From: Evansella vedderi
Lineage (GTDB): Bacteria; Bacillota; Bacilli; Bacillales; Salisediminibacteriaceae
Assembly: GCF_030813435.1 (NCBI RefSeq)
Contig: NZ_JAUSUG010000012.1
Location: forward strand, 111,561-175,560
Direction of reading: 5' to 3'
Length of the DNA stretch: 64,000 bases
The translations under genes and the position numbers were made by a program. Below, piece by piece: positions 58,855-64,000 of the stretch. How positions within the stretch are numbered: position 1 is the first letter of the stretch; every line of letters starts with the position of its first letter. The notes under the pieces were generated by a model. That model did no database searches, was not told where the DNA came from, and saw only the letters and a program-made list of their open reading frames with translations.

Positions 58855-61800
58855 TTAATTGCCAGTATTAAATCGCAAGGATTGGAGTTCCTTGAATTTT
58901 TCTAGTGGATAGGTTTTCTCTGATAATACGAAGAGATGTGGTTCCGATACTTCTAGGTCTCCTGCTTTCGTATGGTGTAATTCATCGGTAGCGCATAAAA
59001 TGACGTCTTGGTTCATGTAAACTTCCATATCCACTGTTTGTCTATTAGGAATGAAGTGTAATTTATTTTTGACACCTTTGCGTTCAAAAATACCGCCTTC
59101 TAATTGATATAGGTTCGTTTCGTGTTGATGGTGTCGGTAATAATTCGTTTCGTTCCCTTCTACCAATACTCCCAAATCACCTAACGATTCTCCGGGAGAC
59201 AGATTAAACATAATATGCTCCACCACTCCATAAAAATGGAACCCGGTCCCTTGGTCAATAGAGGAGAAAAGAGCCAGCACTGGTAATCCAGGCTGCGTGA
59301 CGGCATATTGATGGTACACTAAGCCACCGTATGTCTCATGGTCCGTAACGGTTGTGGTAATTTGAATTCCTGTCCATTCCCTTTGAAATTGGTCTGTGAC
59401 CTTGACAAATTGTGCTTCTGACGGAAGGTCGATCATCTTCCTCTCAATCAATTTCTCCAAACCGTAGTTCATTCCACCAACCCATGGATTCCACCATGAT
59501 TTGGGTTTGGCCGTTGGAAAGGAGGAATCCAACCACTCCGCTTCCTTATCCCCTAAGGAATAGATCCCCGGATAAAAACTAGGTGCCGCTTTAAAAGTGA
59601 ATAAACCATTGTTCACCTCAAAGGACTGGTGGCCATCCACCTCTAGCACTTCCTCCTTTATCTTCTCACCGGTCGTTTGAAAAACAAGGGCCTTCTTATC
59701 AATAACCTGTGAAGAAAGGGAGCCTTGCAATTTTACTTCTGTAATTGTTTTTCCTTCCTCCAAAGGAATGGTAACGTCCCACTCGGGGATTTCCTCGGAA
59801 TGATCCTGTATGAAGGACTTCACGTGTGTATCATCCACTGTGACGGCAAGATCCACCTCCGCCCCACGGGTCACATTAGACTTAAAGGAAACAATTCCTT
59901 CCTTTTCTCCAATAAAGGAGCCATCCTTCGATTCAAAGGTTAAAGTACTTACTGGCGAGTGCTTTACCGTTTGATTAACTCCTAATGAAAAGGCACGAAC
60001 CTCTTCTACTGTAGAAAATACATTTTGACCAAACCAAACCTTCTCCGACTGGACGGATGTATTTGGAGACAACGTTTCCCATTTCTCCTCGAAAAACTGG
60101 ATGTGCCAATGTAAAAAGTGAATAGGGATCTCCTTGTTCCAAACTAAAGCAGCATTTTTTCCGTCGGTATTTGAAAACAGCCAGCCTTCCGAAAGTTTTT
60201 TCTCCTCCCAAACTCCTACTTCATGATTATACGTGCCTTCACTAAACACTACCTCTTCCCCATATGGCAAGTACGTATTTGCCAGGGGAAAGGAAAGTTG
60301 AAAGTTCAAATGTACATCGGCATAAGAGGTTTTCCCCGTATTTTCGATCACATAATGTTGACTCATTAATCCTTCCCCTGAAAGCTCAATTATTCGATGG
60401 AGAACTGCCCCGGGGAAGTCATGGGAAGGATACGTTAGCTTCATGCCTACCTTATTACGATCCTCGTAAAAGGAAACATTATCCGGCTTCATGATGGAAT
60501 ACTCTTCTGAGAAAGGTTTCCCAAGCTTCGGGTAAAAAAGCCAGTAATCACTTTTATTTAATCGTCCCCGTTCATATAAAAGGCCGTTATTTTCCTTCTT
60601 CAAGGCAATGTGGGTCATCCCGCTGAATAAATGATAATACTCGTGGCATTCTCCGTAAATTTTACTCCCAATAGCGTTAAATGGAAAACTAAGCCGTTGA
60701 TGATAGGTTATTACCTCTCCATTTTCAAGCTGAACCTCTATTTCAAGCTCCTCATCAAAAAAAGCGCTCTGTTCAAGAATATAAGGAATAGACAGTGTGT
60801 ATTTCTCCTTCTCACTCAATGGCACCTCCCAATGAAGCTGCTCAAACCGTACATTTTCCTTGGCAGGAAGCTGAAACTTCATTTTCACTGGAGAAGGACA
60901 GTTATTTTCCAGCTCAACATATGCCGTTTGTTTAACATGTAATGGGCTGAACATACCATCTAATTTCCCTCGGCATTTTACTGGTGCCATAGGTAAAATA
61001 CCAGTCTTTAAGGTAATTGCCTTCCCATTAACGGTAACAACAGCTGTTACCGAAGGGTGCGTTTTTCTACTACCCTGTTCATCATGGGTTGGATCAATAT
61101 AAAAGCTCCCCTCTATCCACTTCGCTTCTGACACCCTAGTAGAAGCAGCAAAATCAAATTGAATATTGCGGTGAGCTTCCCCTTTGATAGAAATAGATAT
61201 GGCTTTATTTGTATGGTTTTCAACCAAGAACCGAACGGGATAGGATTTACCAAATACCAATTTATGTTGATCCAGTTCCATGCGAAGTGTAAATTCCTCG
61301 TTTTCTAAAGCGCAAATCCCACGACTTGTCTTCTCAATGGCTACATTTAAAAACCGAGCATCCTTTTTCCAACAGTACTCATAAATCTCAAAATCATTTT
61401 GTTTTCTCCCATCAGGTTCCACCTTAATTTCACGGACGCTATCACGATACCAATCTGCCATTTGAAAGAAATCCTCCAATAACGGAGCGGTTAAGACTGT
61501 TGGAAGAAAATTCATCAAATGAACGGAATCATCTCGATTTTCCCAAAAGAAGCCACACTTTTTATATAAAGGAACTGCCTTCGTATTCCCTGGCCATGTG
61601 TTTAAATCCAACCTAGGCCACCCTTCCTTTATTGTTTCTTCCAAAGCCGTCAATACAAGCTTTTTCCCTATTTTTTTCCCATGATAATCCGTTCTCACAT
61701 TGAGTAAAGGTATGTACAGAGCGCCCACATCCTCACGGTACTGGGATAACCCGCAATATCCGATTGCCTCTTCCCCTTCCAATGCAATGTACGTCTTCCT

Positions 61801-61959
61801 ATTCGTGGAATTTTCCTCTTGGGATAGTACTTGTTCTTCCGTCCGAACTTCTGAATGGCCTCCCCAGCCTTCACGGCTTTTATTCCACATGTCTGCAACA
61901 GCCTTCGCCAGCTTCGGTTGATAGGTTACAATAGTAACTTTCTCTTTCTCTGTTTTCAT
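58855..61959 (-). CDS. GNAT acetyltransferase fused to a large beta-rich domain
   Basis: 1034 residues. The first about 155 form a GNAT N-acetyltransferase (IPLLNVRTDYHGKKIGKKLV acetyl-CoA loop, ALYKKCGF). The remaining about 880 are predominantly beta strands with several immunoglobulin-like segments (VRFLVENHTNKAISISIKGE) and a C-terminal part that could be a galactose-mutarotase-like sandwich (WWNPWVGGMNYG, ETYGGLVYHQYAV). No signal peptide. The combination is not one I recognise; acetylation of a carbohydrate or surface polymer bound by the beta part is a guess. ATG 61959. Confidence 0.8.
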   Translation of the reverse strand: MKTEKEKVTIVTYQPKLAKAVADMWNKSREGWGGHSEVRTEEQVLSQEENSTNRKTYIALEGEEAIGYCGLSQYREDVGALYIPLLNVRTDYHGKKIGKKLVLTALEETIKEGWPRLDLNTWPGNTKAVPLYKKCGFFWENRDDSVHLMNFLPTVLTAPLLEDFFQMADWYRDSVREIKVEPDGRKQNDFEIYEYCWKKDARFLNVAIEKTSRGICALENEEFTLRMELDQHKLVFGKSYPVRFLVENHTNKAISISIKGEAHRNIQFDFAASTRVSEAKWIEGSFYIDPTHDEQGSRKTHPSVTAVVTVNGKAITLKTGILPMAPVKCRGKLDGMFSPLHVKQTAYVELENNCPSPVKMKFQLPAKENVRFEQLHWEVPLSEKEKYTLSIPYILEQSAFFDEELEIEVQLENGEVITYHQRLSFPFNAIGSKIYGECHEYYHLFSGMTHIALKKENNGLLYERGRLNKSDYWLFYPKLGKPFSEEYSIMKPDNVSFYEDRNKVGMKLTYPSHDFPGAVLHRIIELSGEGLMSQHYVIENTGKTSYADVHLNFQLSFPLANTYLPYGEEVVFSEGTYNHEVGVWEEKKLSEGWLFSNTDGKNAALVWNKEIPIHFLHWHIQFFEEKWETLSPNTSVQSEKVWFGQNVFSTVEEVRAFSLGVNQTVKHSPVSTLTFESKDGSFIGEKEGIVSFKSNVTRGAEVDLAVTVDDTHVKSFIQDHSEEIPEWDVTIPLEEGKTITEVKLQGSLSSQVIDKKALVFQTTGEKIKEEVLEVDGHQSFEVNNGLFTFKAAPSFYPGIYSLGDKEAEWLDSSFPTAKPKSWWNPWVGGMNYGLEKLIERKMIDLPSEAQFVKVTDQFQREWTGIQITTTVTDHETYGGLVYHQYAVTQPGLPVLALFSSIDQGTGFHFYGVVEHIMFNLSPGESLGDLGVLVEGNETNYYRHHQHETNLYQLEGGIFERKGVKNKLHFIPNRQTVDMEVYMNQDVILCATDELHHTKAGDLEVSEPHLFVLSEKTYPLEKFKELQSLRFNTGN

Positions 61960-62043
61960 TATGGATCCCCTCTCGGAAGTTCTATCCTTTATTTATACAG
62001 TAAAAAACGTCCCCTATTGCATAATAGAAGACGTTTAAACTCA

Positions 62044-62556
62044 TTAAGAAGATTCGGAATCATAATATCCCTTTTGTTTTACTTGGTTGTAGGCGTTGGT
62101 TAGGATACCTTGAATGGCTTGGCCACGATCCTTTTTTCTGCGTTTAAACTCTTGAAATAATTCATCCCCCGTATACCCTTCACTGAGGAGATTTTTTAAC
62201 AGCATGTCGGATAGGTCATCCTTTTTCACTACAAGAATTCCCTCTATGTGCACACTTAAATGTTTCTTTAGGCTTTGTACTGCCTGGACCTGACAAACCA
62301 AGGTTGCAGGGTCATTCGTTTTTTTCGTGATAGTCACTTCTGCCATGAATTGACGCTTTGATTGTAAGTACTCATCGAAAAAGGATTTCCATTCTTCTGT
62401 CACTACGGCATCTAATAACCAATTTTTATGCGCTTCTTCTTTGTTTATGATTAGACCATCAATGAGGGGAATTTCCTTTGCCTTATCATATTGCTCTTGA
62501 TGATCTTGTTCACTATCGAATAATATTGCTAACGAACATAACTTGAATGTTTTCAT
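62044..62556 (-). CDS. YwpF-like protein
   Basis: 170-residue soluble protein. The opening MKTFKLCSLAILFD, IPLIDGLIINKEEAHKNWLLDAVV and a closing basic helical segment match the Bacillus YwpF-like family, whose role is unknown. ATG 62556 follows a GGGGGTGATG-type site. Confidence 0.75.
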   Translation of the reverse strand: MKTFKLCSLAILFDSEQDHQEQYDKAKEIPLIDGLIINKEEAHKNWLLDAVVTEEWKSFFDEYLQSKRQFMAEVTITKKTNDPATLVCQVQAVQSLKKHLSVHIEGILVVKKDDLSDMLLKNLLSEGYTGDELFQEFKRRKKDRGQAIQGILTNAYNQVKQKGYYDSESS

Positions 62557-62749
62557 GTTTATTCATCACCCCCGAAAAAAATTCCTCAGTCGTCCTCTCT
62601 TAATATTCGATACCATACGTAACGATTCCTTTTATTATTTTCATTATACAATAATAGCTTGCACTTTCCTAACGCAGTAACAGATCTTTACTTTTCCTGT
62701 TTTTTTATTCATGGTATATTAAGCAAAAAACAGTAAAGGAATTCGTTTC

Positions 62750-63592
62750 GTGAAGAAAATAGTTATCGTCAGCAGTAAAGATAGAAATGCTGTTTATGCG
62801 CAATTACCAAAACATTTAAGATCAATACCATTTGTTCCGTTTAATTTGGGACCATCTGGAGGAGATAGTGAGTCCTCCCCATTTAGCTGGGACTCTATAA
62901 GTAATTTATTTATGTCCTATGATCATATTATTATCTTCTACCCACTTTATTCTAACGATCAACTGCATCAAGGGAAGGAAAAACATTTATGGGAACTGTT
63001 ACTCCTGTTATTTTGGAAAGGGGCGTTAACCTACAGGAAAACCCTATCCTTATATAAAAACAAGTCCATTATTCCACTTGAGGGAAGTTTCCCATTAGAT
63101 ACAGAGTTTTGGACCGAACAAAAAGAAGACCTGACTAAAGCTGGCAAATCATTAAAATCGGTGACATCCATACAAAAGATTCCTATTTCAAAAGACTATT
63201 CTGCTGAAAAATGGGCTAGTATTTATTTTCGATGGTTACACACGTTTACAAAAAAAGTTATAACCATTAAGGATTATGGTTCAGTATTTCCCTTTCGTGT
63301 TGTGGGAGCACCTCCCCCACTACTAGTTTTAAAGAAAAACGATAGTATAAAAGAGAAGGACATTTGTGAATTCGTTATACAAGGGGGCTTCCTAAATAAG
63401 GAGTCTAGTTCGGAAAAACCATTAGGTAGATTTTGGTTCGTGGTCTCCCCCGATAAAAAATTTCTTTACACAGCACTAATACACTTCAAACCTGCACTCC
63501 CATGGTTTGTTTATCTTTTAAGCCAAGGTTGGATTCATGGCTTAGTGATGAAAAGGTTCGGCTCTTATGTTCTTAAACTATCAAATCGTTAA
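62750..63592 (+). CDS. Hypothetical protein, possibly flavodoxin-like
   Basis: 280 residues, start GTG 62750 with AAAGGAATT upstream. The N-terminal KKIVIVSSKDRNAVYAQLPKH and SYDHIIIFYPLYSNDQLHQGKE suggest a Rossmann or flavodoxin-like half; the C-terminal half has Trp/Phe-rich strands ending in a basic hydrophobic helix. Not recognised with confidence. Confidence 0.6.
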   Translation: MKKIVIVSSKDRNAVYAQLPKHLRSIPFVPFNLGPSGGDSESSPFSWDSISNLFMSYDHIIIFYPLYSNDQLHQGKEKHLWELLLLLFWKGALTYRKTLSLYKNKSIIPLEGSFPLDTEFWTEQKEDLTKAGKSLKSVTSIQKIPISKDYSAEKWASIYFRWLHTFTKKVITIKDYGSVFPFRVVGAPPPLLVLKKNDSIKEKDICEFVIQGGFLNKESSSEKPLGRFWFVVSPDKKFLYTALIHFKPALPWFVYLLSQGWIHGLVMKRFGSYVLKLSNR

Positions 63593-63595
63593 AAA

Positions 63596-63738
63596 GAGGC
63601 TGAGACAAAAGTGTTTTTATCAATAAGAAATCGAAGAAATATAGATTATAGTTGGTGCATATAAAAAACGCTTCGGAAATATACTTCGCTAAGGTAGTAC
63701 ATTGTTCGTATTTCCATAAACACATTAGTTATGTCCAT
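63596..63738. repeat. Repeat family C, copy 2 (internally deleted)
   Basis: Begins GAGGCTGAGACAAAAGTG and shares CGCTTCGGAAATATACTT, ACATTGTTCGTATTT and CATTAGTTATGTCC with 48939-49226, but lacks the central 100 bp and the terminal CAGTCTC. No gene is seen in 63593-64000. Confidence 0.7.
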
Positions 63739-63840
63739 ACCGGGTTCGGTTCAGAGGGAGAAAATGCAATTTAACACGATAAATAGTATGCAAACTAACA
63801 TAGGTTTTGGTAATCGAATTGCATAACAACTAGCAAAGGA

Positions 63841-63871
63841 AAAAGGTTCAGAAATTATCTGAACCTTTTTT
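63841..63871 (+). terminator. Rho-independent terminator
   Basis: AAAAGGTTCAGA/TCTGAACCTTTT perfect 12-bp stem with T-run. No gene is visible just upstream, so it may end a small RNA or serve the intron region. Confidence 0.75.
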
Positions 63872-63894
63872 GGTCTGGAAACACGTGCTTCTTC

Positions 63895-64000
63895 CACTAA
63901 CGGGTGTTAGCAATAGGTAAGCCTTTGAAGCCATCTCCAGCTTTTCCCCTGCTCCACACCGTACGTGCTAGTTTCCCAGCATACGGCGCTCCATCTACCG
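63895..64000 (-). mobile_element. 3' end of a group II intron (domains V and VI)
   Basis: Read on the minus strand, 63945-63992 forms a domain V: GCGCCGT, ATGCT, a GAAA-containing loop, AGCACGT and ACGGTGT, with the two-base bulge between stems. It is followed by a domain VI-like hairpin ending TTACCTATTGCTAAC. The rest of the intron, including any reverse-transcriptase gene, lies beyond the right edge of the window. Confidence 0.7.

Overview
The window looks like a chromosome segment of a low-GC, endospore-forming Bacillaceae, probably an alkaliphilic, halotolerant, facultatively anaerobic soil type. The reasons are AGGAGG-type ribosome sites, AT-rich promoters and typical Bacillus families (YngL/DUF1360, YndM/DUF2512, YwpF, YhfH, DUF3231, C40 peptidases with LysM or PG-binding repeats). 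No rRNA or tRNA gene was seen.

Layout. 0-7 kb: NhaC antiporter, VOC protein, PAS histidine kinase, CapA-like protein, polysaccharide deacetylase and a tubby-like protein. 7-14 kb: histidine-degradation cluster (hutU, hutI, a deaminase-type amidohydrolase, a YjiH transporter) without hutH or hutG. 14-20.5 kb: four-gene signalling operon (hybrid kinase, CheR, receiver-PAS kinase, AraC regulator with a degenerate receiver). 20.7-25 kb: collapsed erythromycin-esterase pseudogene, cell-wall peptidase, small genes, a candidate structured RNA and ten 52-bp hairpin repeats in tandem. 25-33 kb: two MFS transporters, cysteine desulfurase, hydrolase, DJ-1 protein, second C40 peptidase, HD phosphohydrolase. 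33.6-39.5 kb: two-gene 2-oxoacid:ferredoxin oxidoreductase and a short hybrid-cluster protein. 40-49 kb: small membrane proteins, a membrane-anchored PstS-like protein, a cold-shock protein, a decayed DUF3231 gene and an IS605-type element (tnpA, tnpB, probable guide RNA) that splits a small membrane-protein gene. 49-57 kb: exonuclease III, two methionine sulfoxide reductase genes, ilvD, two DUF2512 paralogues, a lipoprotein cyclophilin and the iron-centre repair protein ScdA/RIC. 57-64 kb: amidohydrolase, a 1034-residue acetyltransferase fusion, YwpF, and at the right edge the 3' end of a group II intron.

Three points stand out. First, an MsrA gene has an in-frame TGA exactly at its catalytic cysteine, followed at the right distance by a small hairpin that fits a bacterial SECIS. 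It is therefore a candidate selenoprotein. The adjacent MsrA-MsrB fusion has histidine at the catalytic cysteine. Second, three separated genes for anaerobic or nitrosative metabolism (the oxidoreductase, hcp, scdA) each have a TGTGA-N6-TCAC site centred 41.5 bp before the start predicted from a well-placed -10 box: a local Fnr-type regulon. Third, the intergenic space is full of palindromic repeats of at least six families, including a duplicated hairpin with compensatory changes, a 185-bp element placed directly after two different stop codons, and elements with short terminal inverted repeats.
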